This document shows positions 11,039-22,911 of a stretch of 64,000 bases of DNA, piece after piece (position 1 is the stretch's first letter; each line of letters opens with the position of its first letter). The DNA lies in the NCBI GenBank assembly GCA_010909165.1, contig VJWM01000019.1:310001-374000 (forward strand), written 5' to 3'. This stretch comes from Anthoceros angustus (taxonomy: Eukaryota > Streptophyta > Anthocerotopsida > Anthocerotales > Anthocerotaceae). The position numbers and the translations under genes were made by a program. The notes under the pieces were generated by a model. The model had not been told where the DNA came from, did not search any database, and was given only the letters and a program-made list of their open reading frames with translations.

Positions 11039-12070
11039 ATGGGGCCGGTGTCGTGGGCAGCACAGCTAATAGCCAGCGGTCGTGGACGGCTGGAGCAGGA
11101 GTTACTATGCCGGAAGGAAGTCATTCAGAGGAATGTGGAATTCCTCACCGCCAAGCCATCTGCTGAGGATGCAAGGCTTCACGGGGTAGCAAATGCACAT
11201 CTGCAGTCAACCAGTTCCAAGTCAGGTTACGACGGCGACGATCATGTGGTTCCAGGCGCCATCTCCGTGGAGCTGGGGGCCACTTCCACAGAGCCAGCTA
11301 ATCCCCAAGGTGTCAGAGTTTCCGCCCGGGAAAGGTTGGAGCTTCAGGTGATGCAGCTCCTTGCATCCCCACAAGCATTTTCGGAGGAGGACCGGAGAAG
11401 ATTGCTGCTGGAGGTGGTGGAGTTCCTGGGCTCTTCGTCTTCGGATGACAACCCCACACTCCATGCAACCCCTTCTCGAACCAGGTTCCACCCTGCGCAT
11501 CTTCCCCTCTCAGCGTCTCCCCTCAGCTCCTTGCCGCTGCACCCACCCCTTATGCATGCGCAACTGGAGCAACCTGATGCAGCCACTCATTCATCCTTTG
11601 AGGTTGGCTTGCTCTCAGAGCGTTCCATACTGGCACTCGAGGAGGAGGTGACAAGTGGGAGGAGGCGGGATTTGGTCACTGGCGAGTTTGTAGTACCTTC
11701 AATGCCGTCAACTCCCGCGTTAATTGCTGCAGAAGTTGATCCACCAGCTCGCAAACCTCTTCTGGACATTGAGGTTGTGAGGCGGCGTCTACGCAGAGTG
11801 ATGCAAGTTTTCGACAGGTTCCGCCGATTTGGGCTTCCGGAGACCTCTCTGGAAAACAAGCTGCCCTGGCATTATCCCCGGGCGCCATTCCTCGCCAGAG
11901 GACTGCAGTGGCCCCCGGAACACTTTGCTTCCGAGAAGGAAAGGATAGAATTTAACAGAAGAGCCCGGATGAAGAGAAAGTTCTTGCTCGGAACACCACC
12001 CACCTGGACCTTCGCGTTGGCCAACCTCGCATTGATCGCTGTCCTTGTCCATAACCCGACTGCATTGTGA
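11039..12070 (+). CDS. Unknown 343-aa protein with a C-terminal membrane segment
   Basis: A single-exon frame runs from ATG to TGA. I do not recognise the family. The N-terminal third has charged helical stretches (RERLELQVMQLLASPQAFSEEDRRRLLLEVVEFLG, residues about 100-135). The middle is Ser/Pro/His-rich and probably disordered (about 140-190). A basic helical segment RKPLLDIEVVRRRLRRVMQVFDRFRRFGLP (about 243-272) and a basic RRARMKRKF motif (about 310) precede a hydrophobic stretch TWTFALANLALIAVLV at residues about 323-338, five residues from the end. That layout suggests a tail-anchored membrane protein, which is inference. Its 3' end faces the 3' end of MLH1 350 bases away. The transposons to its left raise the possibility of a lineage-specific gene. 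Confidence 0.6.
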   Translation: MGPVSWAAQLIASGRGRLEQELLCRKEVIQRNVEFLTAKPSAEDARLHGVANAHLQSTSSKSGYDGDDHVVPGAISVELGATSTEPANPQGVRVSARERLELQVMQLLASPQAFSEEDRRRLLLEVVEFLGSSSSDDNPTLHATPSRTRFHPAHLPLSASPLSSLPLHPPLMHAQLEQPDAATHSSFEVGLLSERSILALEEEVTSGRRRDLVTGEFVVPSMPSTPALIAAEVDPPARKPLLDIEVVRRRLRRVMQVFDRFRRFGLPETSLENKLPWHYPRAPFLARGLQWPPEHFASEKERIEFNRRARMKRKFLLGTPPTWTFALANLALIAVLVHNPTAL

Positions 12071-12420
12071 GCATTTCAATGCTGTCAGCACTATCCACCG
12101 TCTCCGTGCTACATGGCCTAGTCCATACCGTTTATCGTCATGTTTTCCTCACTGACTACGTGAGCCTGCCTGTGGTTGACCTGCTTAAACCCTTCCTTCA
12201 TCATATGTCCTACACCATGTGTACAGAATACAGCTTTCAGTTTATCAATGAAGCCAGCAACCATTTATTCATCGAGATCAGATCTCTACTGTAAAGCTTC
12301 AGCCCTTGAGTTTTGAAAGTGCTGAACACCTTTTCTGTTGTACAGCGGACTTATGGGTTTATCCAGGGCGAGACTGGTTGCTTTAAACCCTTCTGTGCTG
12401 ATCTTTGCTCTTCACCAGCG

Positions 12421-15400
12421 CTAGCACCTCTCAAAAATCTTATAGAGATTTTCCAAACAAGCTACCTGTCAAACCCCAAAGGATCAGAAACGTTTCCAAG
12501 AAGAGAAGACAAGGTTGGTGACCCACAAAACTAACCTGCATAGCTGTTCCATCATCAGCCATGTGACCTGGTGGCTTCAGAAAGAGTTTCATGGCAGGAA
12601 ATAAAACATGTTGTATATTCCACTCTCGATGAGCCCACGCTTTCTCTGCTTCTTGCACCAGCTCCACCACTTCTTCTTCAAACTGGTCTGCGGCACCACA
12701 TACCCAATGCCATACAGCTGAAAACTCCCGACAATACCAGCTTTCTCGTTACGTTAGCATGTCAGTCCTACAAACTGATCCCAAACCAATGTTGGCAATG
12801 ACATTTTGCAAACGAGCTTGCCTGGTGCAAGTCGGTCCCCTTCATCTTTTGCATCATTCGAAATTCTGAAGGACTCCACCATGTTATTAAACTTCTCTTT
12901 GTGCTCAGACGGATGGGGTAGAAGAGGTGGATACATTGCATAGAAATGAGCAACTGCAGCTGCAAAAGACTCAAAGCACTCCTTCTCGCTCTCCCAGTCC
13001 ACCTGCCAGCATCAGTGCGTTGTCAGTGCTCCTCTCAACTGACAACATGCTGGACAAAATTGGCACAATATTCCATGCCTTGCCTAAAGCGACAGCTGTC
13101 AAGTTATGCCACAAGGATCTTACATTGTTACCAAGTTCCAAGATGAATTGAGGGAGACGGTCCATATCCGGAGCATATTGATCCAAGACGACAGGCAGGG
13201 ATAACAGGTTCCCATTGCCATCAATCTCAATTGCAAAATACTCCAGGAGCATTTCAGCCTTACACACAAGCAATTCTGCATTCAGCTGCGAGCAGGCACA
13301 CTTGATAAGACAACAGATGAGCAGGAGCAACAGTCTCCCTAGTTCTCCCAAAATATATGCCCACTTTGTGTAAACAAGAAGGACTAGACATACTTGTGCA
13401 ATCTGATCTTTTGGGCCATCACTTTCATGCCATCGGCCAGCATGCTCCTCTTCGTCCAGAGCAAGCATTAAGAGATTGACAAGAGGAGCCGGATTGCTGA
13501 GGCGCATTGCATTGAAATGGCTAAAGCGTCTCAGAACCTGTTGATACATCAGTTCCTTGCTGCAAGCACAAAAGTAGTCTGAGCAAAGGAATTGAACTTT
13601 CTACAAGTACGTTGACCAACATCGCAACCTCCTGTCGCCACCAGACAGGGTTTGAAAAGACTTCCCTCGAAATAATATCAGACTGTGCTACTGTGAGTAG
13701 TACAATACCTGAGACTTACAACATTAATGAGGTAAAGGCGCGTCTTATATTGGGTGAGAGCCAAAACTTCATCGGCCATTCCCACATATGTGCCGTGTTT
13801 AACAATATCCAAGAGACCTATAAGGACAGAGATTTATTTGAGGCATGTCATGCAAAATTTACTGATGGAACAGCAAAGCACATAAGGAACATGAAACTGC
13901 TAGAGCTCCACGTGAAGACAAGCTACAGCAGTATCGAACCTCCGTGTGTTTTTTTATCAATTGAGGCTAAAAGCTCTTGAATACTTGTCAATTCAGCACT
14001 CTCCTTCGGGTTACGCCTTTGCCTCACTGCCTTTCTGATTTCAGTTGATGACAGACGAATACTATAGATAATTCACAGTCTACCCAGTAATCACCAAGAC
14101 CGAGCTGAGTGCAAACGAAATCTCTTCATCACAAACCACTGCCAGGCGTACCTTATAGCTACCAGATCCCCTTCAGTGCCCCCAGCTACCGCAGGTTTCT
14201 TATGCAGAAAGGCATGCATTCTTCCTGCTGGATTCAGGGCATCTGTTCGAACAAGCTTGTTCACAGGTGCTTTCTGGCTCATCCCCTTCTGACTTGCCAG
14301 CCTTGATGATAGGGTTCCTAAACAGCCACCATACGCCCAATTTGTCGGCTGCTGTGAACAACTTCATGGCAAGCATCACCAGACAATGGTGGTACGTGGT
14401 AGGACTCACACGAGCAAGCAGAGTGGATAACATGTGCATTACAGTTACCTTGAACTGGTGGAACGCTCTTCTCTTCTTCCGAGGCGGGTACACTGGATGC
14501 TCCTGGAAGTATTGTCTGCAACAGAGTCCATGTCTTCATTGAACAGACCTTTTGAAGGGCTTGTAAAAGAGAAATTCAGCATGCTGAGTTGCTCACCTGT
14601 GTTAGAAAGGTTCTCGATGTGTTTGAATCCATCAGCCGTTCCTCCACTGCCTTCTGGATGCTCTCAATCAAGACCTCCTGATTCAGAAAGCTAACCTGGA
14701 ACCCAAACCCAAAGTAAGAATGGTGCTCATCCGAGAGTTTCACTTCCGATAGCTCAACACCATGATATTACCTCTCGCTTGGTAGGATGGACATTGACAT
14801 CTACGTGCTCACAAGGCAACGTGATTGCCATGTACACAAACGGTTTCGATGCCTTGGGAAGTATAGCTGTGTAGACAACTTCAATCGCTCTTTTCAAAGG
14901 TGCACATTCTACCAGACGATCTGGACAAAGACAGTGATTAGGTCTAACCCTAGTAATGAGTCACGTCAATAAGACATTCAATGGCGAGACTAATATACCA
15001 TTAATGAAAAGGACCATCACAGTTTTCTTGGCATTGTAATTGGCACTTGACACAAAGCCTTCCATCCCAAAAATCTTGCCACCTAACCCATTCTCTTCCG
15101 CAGATATGGGCATAAGCTCCCTGGCAACTGCTTGGCCGTAAACAGCACGAATTGCATCTGTTTGTGACCCGTTTCCACTAGTATTTACATCTCCTCTTTT
15201 CTCTCCAAACTGTATAACCAAGCAACGGGTCATGGCAGATGAGCTCCAGGTGATCAAACAAAACAGCTGGTGCTTTCAGAGACATAACACAGAGTGTGCT
15301 GGGCAAGCACTGACCTTCTTGCAAGTAAAGCTCACATTAGTCTTTTGAACCGCATAACGGCTTATGACATCGATAACTCGGCTGTACTCTTCGCTTGGAC

Positions 15401-16222
15401 TTTTGAAAGCTTTTTTTCGAGCAGCCACATTGTAGAACAAATCTTCGACCTTGAAGAACAACCAAAGATTCATCAGCTGACTATTTCGCCTGCATAAAGA
15501 AGCTCTGCTTGAAGCTCAAGCCAAAAATCTTGAAAATGGCATACAGTGATTTGCGTTCCTTTGACAGCTGCACAGGGTCGAGGCTCTCCCTCCATTTTCC
15601 CATCCTTGTATGCGATTCTGTTCACAGAGCGGCCATGAACCAATTCCAGCGGGCTTAAAAAAATGACTTGAGCCATTCTGGAAGCCAATCTCAGAAAGAG
15701 CCCAATCAAAAGCATCGGTAGGGCAGTTTGCACCTGTATCCATGAATTTGGCCCTCTGTCATGGTGGTTACGGACAAAAGTGCCACAAACGAAATGCTAG
15801 CTAAAGCCTCCCCTCTGAATCCAAGGGTACTGATGGTCTGCAAATCTTCAAACTCCTGTAACTTCGATGTGGTATGTCTCTCACAAAGTATAGGCAAATC
15901 TTCATACTGCAAAGGCCATTCAACATCACGTAACCAGGTCAGTACAACAATGATCTACAGCAGCTCCATGCTGCAGGACGAGGTCCAATACCCGAATGCC
16001 GTGGCCGTTGTCGGTGATCTGGATATACTTAAGGCCACCGTCCTTTACTACCACGCTTATGACGGTAGCACCAGCATCTAAGCTGTTCTCCAGGAGCTCC
16101 TTCAACGCAGACGACGGTCTCTGAATAACCTCCCCAGCTGCAATTCTGTTCACTACGTTTTCTGCAAGCCGCCTAATTGGCCTAGGAAGCGCCTCCTCCA
16201 TTTGCAAGTCTTCAACTTCCAT
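12421..16222 (-). CDS. MLH1: DNA mismatch repair protein MLH1 (16 exons)
   Basis: MutL homologue that partners PMS1/PMS2 or MLH3 in nuclear mismatch repair and crossover formation. Exons on the minus strand: 16222-15992, 15906-15734, 15617-15545, 15449-15315, 15209-14999, 14920-14772, 14695-14597, 14515-14449, 14317-14152, 14061-13940, 13817-13709, 13559-13394, 13285-13124, 13002-12822, 12687-12536, 12465-12421. All phases close and give 746 aa, close to plant MLH1 length. The N-terminal GHKL ATPase motifs are intact: [24 protein letters not shown] (Mg/ATP Asn), DNGHGI and [22 protein letters not shown] ends the N-domain. The C-terminal dimerisation part has [38 protein letters not shown] and [11 protein letters not shown], and the protein ends in the conserved FERC. 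Intron 14 is best read as GC-AG. ATG 16222 is chosen because the upstream in-frame codon is GTG. Confidence 0.95.
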
Positions 16223-16382
16223 TGCAGCGCCTCCAGGAGCACGCACCACGTGCCATCAAAGGCTCGGACGTTGCATGAGCGGGAAAGCGAAGTAACCGAA
16301 TGGTCATTTGCACAGACCGGCTGTTAAGGTAACCACCGTTAAGAGAAATAGGTGTGCCACGCCAATGACTTTTTATTACGTA

Positions 16383-18704
16383 TTATCCATTCTCCTCATC
16401 CTCATCGTCTCTCTGAACGGTGTCTCGTGCACCAGTTTTCCTACTGAGACGATCATTAGAGCCTTGAACTCTTGCTTGCTGCCTTCTTGCGAACGGATTA
16501 TTCAAGCTGTCTGGGCCAGGTTCTTCTGTGAAGCTATCTCGCCCATTACTCCCGGAGTACCTTCGGTTTGACATATACATGTCTGCAACTTCTTGAGCCC
16601 GGGAGAACTCTGCTCTGCTTAGCTGTTGCTTACCCATGTCTCTCTGAGAGGGCCTTCTCCTGACAGACTTCAGCACGAGCCTGTCATCGATCTTGCCTCC
16701 CTTTGACAGGGTTTTATCCCCTGAGAATTTGCCCCATAATCCCTGCACGCCGTGATTGAGCATTGGTAAGCAGGATATGAAAAGCAGGCATTCCGCTGCC
16801 GGCAAGATCCTCCAAAAACAGTTCCATATGTATGTCACCAACCTTAGTCAAGACCTGCATTCGTTTCTCTGCCCCTGTCCGTACAAGCAGGCATTCTTCT
16901 CCAACTTCAACAATTTCACCTATCGGAAGTGAGAACGTGCTAACCTGCAACAATGACCAGTTATAATCTTTTGGACTTAGGAGGGAAGCATGAGATGGAC
17001 CTGAATGGTATCCCCTCAAGTAAGTAATAACTCACCACACTTGCAGGGATAAGAGGAACACCAAAGCTGTCGAACTCCAAGGCCAGTACCCCACCGTTCT
17101 CGATGTTGAAGTCGAAGTCCCGAACCTGAAAGCCAGAAATCAGACGTCTTGCTAGACTGCTCAGAGGGGATCCTGATAGAGTGAGCAAGTAAATGCATCC
17201 CCTCACCTTCCCCAAATAAAGAGCACTCTCAGTGAAAATATCAAAGCCCACCTACAGCAAGAAGCAGATAATTAGATGTCGAAGGGGGAGCCAATCATCA
17301 TGAGATTTCTTTCTTCCTGCCTCATATAACAAGATACTTACAAGAGGCTCACAGCCTGTCCAGTCGAGCTCTCCTTCTAGTACATCCTCATTTGGCACCA
17401 AGATCACATCGCCAACCTGGTAACGTTCATGTGAGGCAAGAATGAATGACACAAACTGGCGATGCAGGGTACGCGAAAGGATAAAGACCAACCTGACTCA
17501 AGTTTTGAAGCAAGATAGCGTCTACCAGCCCGAAGAGCATGCTGGGTCTGACCTCAACTGCCACAACCTTCCACTGCAGCATCAAGTAGATGGTATCACG
17601 GTTCAATTCACAACAAGAAACCGAGTGACGATAACACCTCCTAAGAACATGAAGTAGCTTCAGACTTACCGTCTGCACGTCTGTCCACATTTGCACCACA
17701 AACCCCAAACTCATAGCAGAATCTTGGCTGATGACTTGCTTGGCAATCATACTAGACCTGGTCATGACAGGGCCATCGGGAAACCTTGCTAGACTGTTAT
17801 CGACTTTTCTGATGGCTTTCCAGCCACTCGGAGACACAACATCCCTATCCTTGGACCGAAAATTCATTCCCCCTTTTGCCTCCAAACTCTCTCTCTCTTT
17901 CTGCTCCTGCTCCATGGCTTGCAGTCGTCTCCTTATCAAATCCTCCTTATCTCGTCCAATTTCCCTGTCAGAACTCCTCCTGTCAGAAGTCCTCCGACCA
18001 GACGCTTCACCACCATCAACACCTTCTCTCACAGACACCTGCCTGCGATTCGAATTCACATTTCTACTCGCTATTTCATCACCCTCACGCCAAAAATCAT
18101 CCACCCAATTCCAGCTTGTGTCTTCAAACAACTCCTCCTCTTCATCCTTAAACTTCCTGCCTGCCCTCCGCTGCTGATCTCCTATACCTGCTCTCTCACC
18201 CCCCCTGCTGCCTTCTCTCTGGGGCATCTCCACATCCAAAAACCCACCCAGCTTCCCATTCTCAGACGATGCCACTCCCTCACGCCCATGCCCACCCATG
18301 TGGCTGTCCCCGCCATTCCCCTTCCCATTCTCCATAAAACTGGTAGACACATCTCCAGGACCCACGTCATTCCTCAAGTTCTGCTCCGGTGAACATTGTT
18401 GGAACAACGTATTGAACTTGTCCCAGTTCTTAACCTCATTTCCAATGTCTCCAGCAGCAGCAGCAGCAGAAGCAGGGAATTTGCCTCCAGAATCAACATC
18501 AAAAACCTCCGAAGACTGACTCCTGCTGCAGCTGCAGCTGCAGCTGCTGCCCCATCGCCTGCTCCTCCCGGGATTCCCCAACGAGACCCAGCTCTCCCCC
18601 AGCTCACCTTTCCGCCCAGAATTCACCTGGCTTCTATGATTCAACAAAACCAGTCCTCTGCCTTGCCCATCCGGCACAAACAAAACAGAGCTCAGAGCCC
18701 GCAT
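16383..18704 (-). CDS. PRC-barrel domain protein, probably plastid-targeted
   Basis: Seven exons (18704-17670, 17573-17493, 17416-17342, 17251-17207, 17125-17036, 16944-16843, 16742-16383), all in phase, give 595 aa. Residues 1 to about 280 are low-complexity and charged, with a Glu/Lys/Arg helix near LIRRRLQAMEQEQKERE. From about residue 290 two PRC-barrel-like modules follow. One runs from MTRSSMIAKQVISQ through WKVVAVEVRPS to VGDVILVPNEDV. The second runs from GFDIFTESALYLGKVRDFDF through LALEFDSFGVPLIPASVVSTFSLPIGEIVEV. Plants have a plastid PRC-barrel family with this layout and a long N-terminus; the biochemical role is not established. The tail is basic and Ser/Arg-rich. It is head-to-tail with MLH1 (160-base gap) and divergent from the complex I gene. 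ATG 18704 is the first true ATG in the long frame; an upstream exon cannot be excluded. Confidence 0.8.
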
Positions 18705-19044
18705 GCCTCCCGATTCACAGCACCACCGAAGTCCCAAAATGCCGGAATCCGAAATGCCGTTGCCGACCACCAGCCGATGGAGCTGATGCCTGAAGGGCGA
18801 AGGGAAGAGCCTGGGACCCACTCACGGACAAATATCATGCGCCATCCGGGGAGGCGAACCAGCTGCGGATTCGAGCAGCATTTCACGACTGCAACTTCTG
18901 TTGCCTTGTGTTCCAGTTACTGCACCGGAACCCCTGTAGTTGGTGGATCGCTAACAGAGGAGTATTAGCGAGGGAGGTGGGTTTGCGTGCGGTTTGCGGT
19001 GGTGGCCTTGGGTTCACGGATCTGAGCAGCAGCAGCAGGCAGCC

Positions 19045-19543
19045 ATGTTTTTGAGGCGGCTGGCTGGGCCGCTGCGGGCGAGCGTGAAGGAGTCGACGGG
19101 TCTGGTGGGCTTGGCAGTGGTGCCCAACGCCCGGGAGGTGCTCATCGGCTTGTACAAGCAAACGCTGGACGCGGTGAAGACCATCCCGGAGTCGGCGCAG
19201 TACAGGAAGACCGTGGAGGAGTTCACCAGGTCCCGCCTGCGGGTGTGCGAGGAGGAGGAGGACTGGCAGAAGATCGAAGCCCGCATCCGCGACGGCCAGG
19301 TGGAGGAGCTCATCGAGGCCGCCAAGGACGAGCTCGACCTCATTCCCAGGATGGCCGGTACGTGATGCTAGCCTAGGGTTACTGCCTTGTAATCAAAGCG
19401 GATGTGCCGGGCGCCTTGTGATCATGTCGCTGGATCGGTGTGCAGAGTGGAAGCCGTGGGATGTTCCAGCGGATTACAAGGTGGAGATCATCGAGAACAA
19501 GGATGAGATTCCCGCACATGTGCCAACTCACCGATCCTCGTGA
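19045..19543 (+). CDS. Mitochondrial complex I subunit, NDUFA5/B13 type
   Basis: Two exons (19045-19357, 19446-19543) give 136 aa. The protein matches the ETC complex I 29 kDa/B13 family of the peripheral (matrix) arm. The N-terminal MFLRRLAGPLRASVKESTG is amphipathic and basic, like a mitochondrial presequence. Next come LAVVPNAREVLIGLYKQTL, YRKTVEEFTRSRLRVC and EDWQKIEARIRDGQVEELI. Exon 2 encodes EWKPWDVPADYKVEIIENKD, typical of the plant protein. It ends soon after HVPTHR, so it lacks the longer Pro-rich tail of some plant homologues. Its start is 340 bases from the PRC-barrel start, in divergent orientation. Confidence 0.9.
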
Positions 19544-19985
19544 GGCAGAAGAGACACCTTGTGTTCTGCATCAACCTGCATTTCCTTGCTCCATCCTTGA
19601 CGCGCTACTGTGCAGCAAGACAGCCTGGTGGAAGAAGCAACATCCTTTGAAGCATCTTGCAGTCGATCCGTAGCTTTGAAGTGCAGGGTAAAGACGTGTA
19701 TGTGCTGGATTAGGAGGTGTCCGGGATTACCGTCTGTATACCGAGCAAGCTGCTTCAGGGCTCAATTTCTGAGCTTGTTCATGTTTGACAGACTAGAGAT
19801 GCTGCTTTTTTCTTCGTGAGACTAGAATTGCCCGTGGAAGGAAACATGCAGAAGAAAGCACCTGATCCTCCAGCTCGCTCTGCTGCTGTGGTGAAGTTGC
19901 CATCTGGCAGGCGTTTTGAAGAAAGAAAGTCCTCAGCAGGGGTCCCTTAAAACACTAGAAGAATTTGTTACAGTCTTCAATCCTG

Positions 19986-20057
19986 CCACCAGTGGCCTAG
20001 TGGTAGGAGAACTACACCTGTTACCATGCACACCCGAGTTCGATTCCCGACCGGCGA
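19986..20057 (+). repeat. tRNA-like SINE head (A box and B box)
   Basis: The sequence tggcctagtgg (19993-20003) fits the Pol III A box consensus TRGCNNAGYNGG exactly. gagttcgattccc (20036-20048) fits the B box/T-loop. The spacing of about 43 bases suits a tRNA. The flanks do not form a convincing 7-bp acceptor stem and the anticodon arm is unclear, so a tRNA-derived SINE or tRNA pseudogene is preferred over a functional tRNA. Confidence 0.6.
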
Positions 20058-20945
20058 AGCGATTATGGGAGCTTTCCGCTCCGCTCATCCCTCCCCTCCC
20101 TGGTGCCGGGGCGTTTGGAGAATGCGATGTGCGCATGGAAGTACGACAGCAGGTCGAGAAAGAGGACCTCTGAACGGAATCATAAGACTTGACATTACTG
20201 GAACACAACCTGGATCAAATGCTACCTGACCCGGCACGACTACATGTGTTGACTGTTGCCCTAGAGGGAGGCACGTCCTGAGATGTAGTCCGTCCACTTT
20301 CGTCCGCTCGCCTCCCATCCTCCCGGTGAACGTATGATGAGTCCCGAGGGTGAAGATATCGAAGAGGCATGGGCAATTGTGCAGCCCAAGAGAGTTTGAT
20401 GTCCCAAACAACTTGTCGAGTGCGCTGCAGGTGTCACAAGCATGCAGTTCTGCATGGTGCTTGAGTACATCGAACCGTATTGGTGTACTACAAAGCCCGT
20501 GTGAACAGGATGCGGAATGTCATATCCTTTGTGCTCTAGCAGTGGAGTTCCAGGCCCCTGCCTTCTCTAGCTCAGCTGCTGAGTTGGAGTGGGTATGCTT
20601 GCACGCTCCTCTGTATTACAATCTGTTGGTGTCTTTGATGCTATTGGTGCCTTCAAGACAGAATTTGTGTGTTGGGTGGTTCTGCTCTGGGGCATCACGT
20701 CTGTAGTCTTGGAAAGCTCGTTTGGTTTTGTCGTTCTGGTATTCAGCCATATGTGCTTCCGGCCGTTTTTCAAAATGGTGGAGAGAGAACACGATTAGAA
20801 GGAACGCTTTTCAAGTTCTAGCGAGGATCCTCCACGCTGCCAGAGCTCGCTTGTAAACTGCTGGGTACGAAATCATCATCTTGAAGTCCTCGTTCGTTGT
20901 TCTTAACTTGTGAAAGTGCTGAGTGAGGTTGCCCAGGGATCTTGT

Positions 20946-21610
20946 TTAGTAGTTTTTGTTTCCAACTGTGGCCTCTTGGCCCTTCTTGGCGTCATCCCTG
21001 GTTGATGGAGAGCGGAACGTGTTGGGAACACATTGGGGAGCAGTCCCCTTCGCAAATTGGTTCATGTAAGTCTTGCGAGCGTCCTCCATGCTGCCCACCT
21101 CTTCGCTGGTAAGCTGCTGGCCAGTCAGAGACATCCACTTTCAAATCTTTCTTGGTTTTGCAATTTATGCACGAGCCTGCTTCCTTTTCTGCGAAATCGG
21201 GGTGCGGTGTCCACACATGCCTGAAGGAGGCACACAAATGATACAGAATTGGGTAGAGCGATGCCTTCTTCTTGCATAGCACTGGACAGACGGAAGGCGT
21301 CATGACCCCTTCTTTTTTTGACCAAATCCGCAAACAGTCTCTAAGCAGAGAGACCCATCCCCTTCCCCATCCCCCTCTCCGATCCCAGACTTTGAATTCA
21401 GGTTCAAATTTTCAGGTGTGGTCAATTGCCATTGAGTGTAACTTGTATGCTCTGCTCGTGTTGCTAACACTGAGCAACTTCATTGTTGTTGCATGAGATG
21501 TCCTGCCGCTAGCAGGTAGCTCAAACTTTCACATGCGTGAAGGAAGCACACAAATGTCAGACAATCGGGTGCAACGATGCCACCTTCGTTATCACAGCAT
21601 GGCAGTGTAA
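20946..21610 (-). pseudogene. Degraded plant PPR protein fragments
   Basis: Reverse-strand pieces look like PLS/DYW-type PPR repeats. SVSFVCLLQACVD and SRLVHKLQNQERFES (about 21325-21130) correspond to the T/S-F-x-x-L-L-x-A-C and G-R-x-V-H...G-F-E-S motifs. SMEDARKTYMNQFAK (about 21090-21040) corresponds to the M-Y-A-K-C-G-S-M-E-D-A-R segment. APDCLTFVCFLHAC (about 21570-21530) is a further repeat. Frameshifts and stops separate them. PPR proteins of this type edit or process organellar RNA, but this copy cannot be functional as read. Confidence 0.6.
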
Positions 21611-22911
21611 AGATTATGGGCTTCCTGACCCATCCCCAGCCAGCAATGCCTTGACTAAGCTTATCACAGAGCGAGTATCGTCTGCAGCATGCTGTTTGCA
21701 GACAGTCAGGTTCGTATTCTCCTCCCGCTGTGACCGATGCGGAGGGATTATGCGTGCGTCTTTGGTTTGCTAAACAGCTGCTTTATTCTGTGCAAGGGAT
21801 TGATGTCTGCTATTGGGAGCCTGGAAAGCGCCGGTCGAAGCTAGAGGTAGCAGGCCCTACATCAGTAATCTTTAGAGTACCCCTAAATGGGTCTCCAAAG
21901 GCGCATGAGAGAGAAACTCAACGTATGGATGTCCTTGGCATGTGAACTACAGCTCAACCTGTGAATATCCAGTAGGACAAACATGGATGTTCATAGGTTG
22001 AGCTTTACGTCATATGCCCAGTATGCGTCCACGGCCATCATCTCATTGAATGACCCTGCCACTGGTGGAAGTCTGGCTTATTCGAGCAGCAACTGGTACA
22101 ATGACATCTGATTTCAGGTTTTCTCACTGGACGATGTGCATGCAAGTCCACTCTAGCTGGCCTGTACGATTATCAAATCACATAGCCCTCCTGGGCCTGC
22201 AGGCTTGCACGCACCTGTTGCCCGGTTTGCAAGTTTCTGGTGCAAACCTCGAAAGCTGCCCATCACATAGCTTCGCACTTGATCTGCGTATCCCATTATC
22301 ACAGTTCGTATGGCGTGCTGTAGTTCCCCGTTCCCCATAAATATAGTTTCCGGCAATATCTTCTGGTCCTGATGAGGGATCGGTTGTGATGGCAAACCAC
22401 GACCGGGAGCCCTAAAGGGAAACTGGGAGCACATCGGAGTGCACAACGGGGCCCCAGAACCATGGTTAAAATCAGGCAATCAGGCAAAACCAGATTCCCA
22501 AACTTTTCAGTTATGTTTCGAGAATGCGGAGCATCCCATCCTGTGTGGAGGCAAGGGTATGAGAGAAGGGAAGCAGAGGTGTCAGGAGCAGACAGGACTA
22601 CGCTTGGCAAGTCCTAATCTGTGGAGATGGCCACCATTGCAGCAGGCTCGTCAGCCAACACCTACTGCTTCCTGGTAAGCTCATGGATTCAATGCAGCCA
22701 GAGTCTTGAGTGCATTCCAGAACCGTTTGTAATGTGCAGAATCCTCGTGGAATGTGATTTACCCAATCCCTGTTGTGGTGTGGTACTGCGAGCATGTGGG
22801 GGCTTTGGTGGGTTTCCAAATGTGGAGGTTCTGGCTGCTTGTCAGTGCTGGAATTTTTGGTTCGCCTTGTGGGGTTGCTTTTCATGTTACAGTGCATCCT
22901 TGAGATGTTGA

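Larger units (their letters stand above)
19544..22911. other. Gene-poor interval with SINE and PPR debris
   Basis: No intact gene was recognised here. The interval holds a tRNA-like SINE head near 20.0 kb and decayed PPR fragments at 20.9-21.6 kb, listed separately. The rest, including 21.7-22.9 kb, has only short unconserved frames. Confidence 0.5.

Noticed and set aside
17731-18968. Forward frames of 148-190 codons opposite the PRC-barrel gene
   Set aside because: Antisense to a well-supported exon; Ser/Pro/Leu-rich composition is what the complement of that exon predicts.
19986-20057. Functional tRNA gene
   Set aside because: Only the A and B boxes fit; acceptor and anticodon stems do not pair convincingly.
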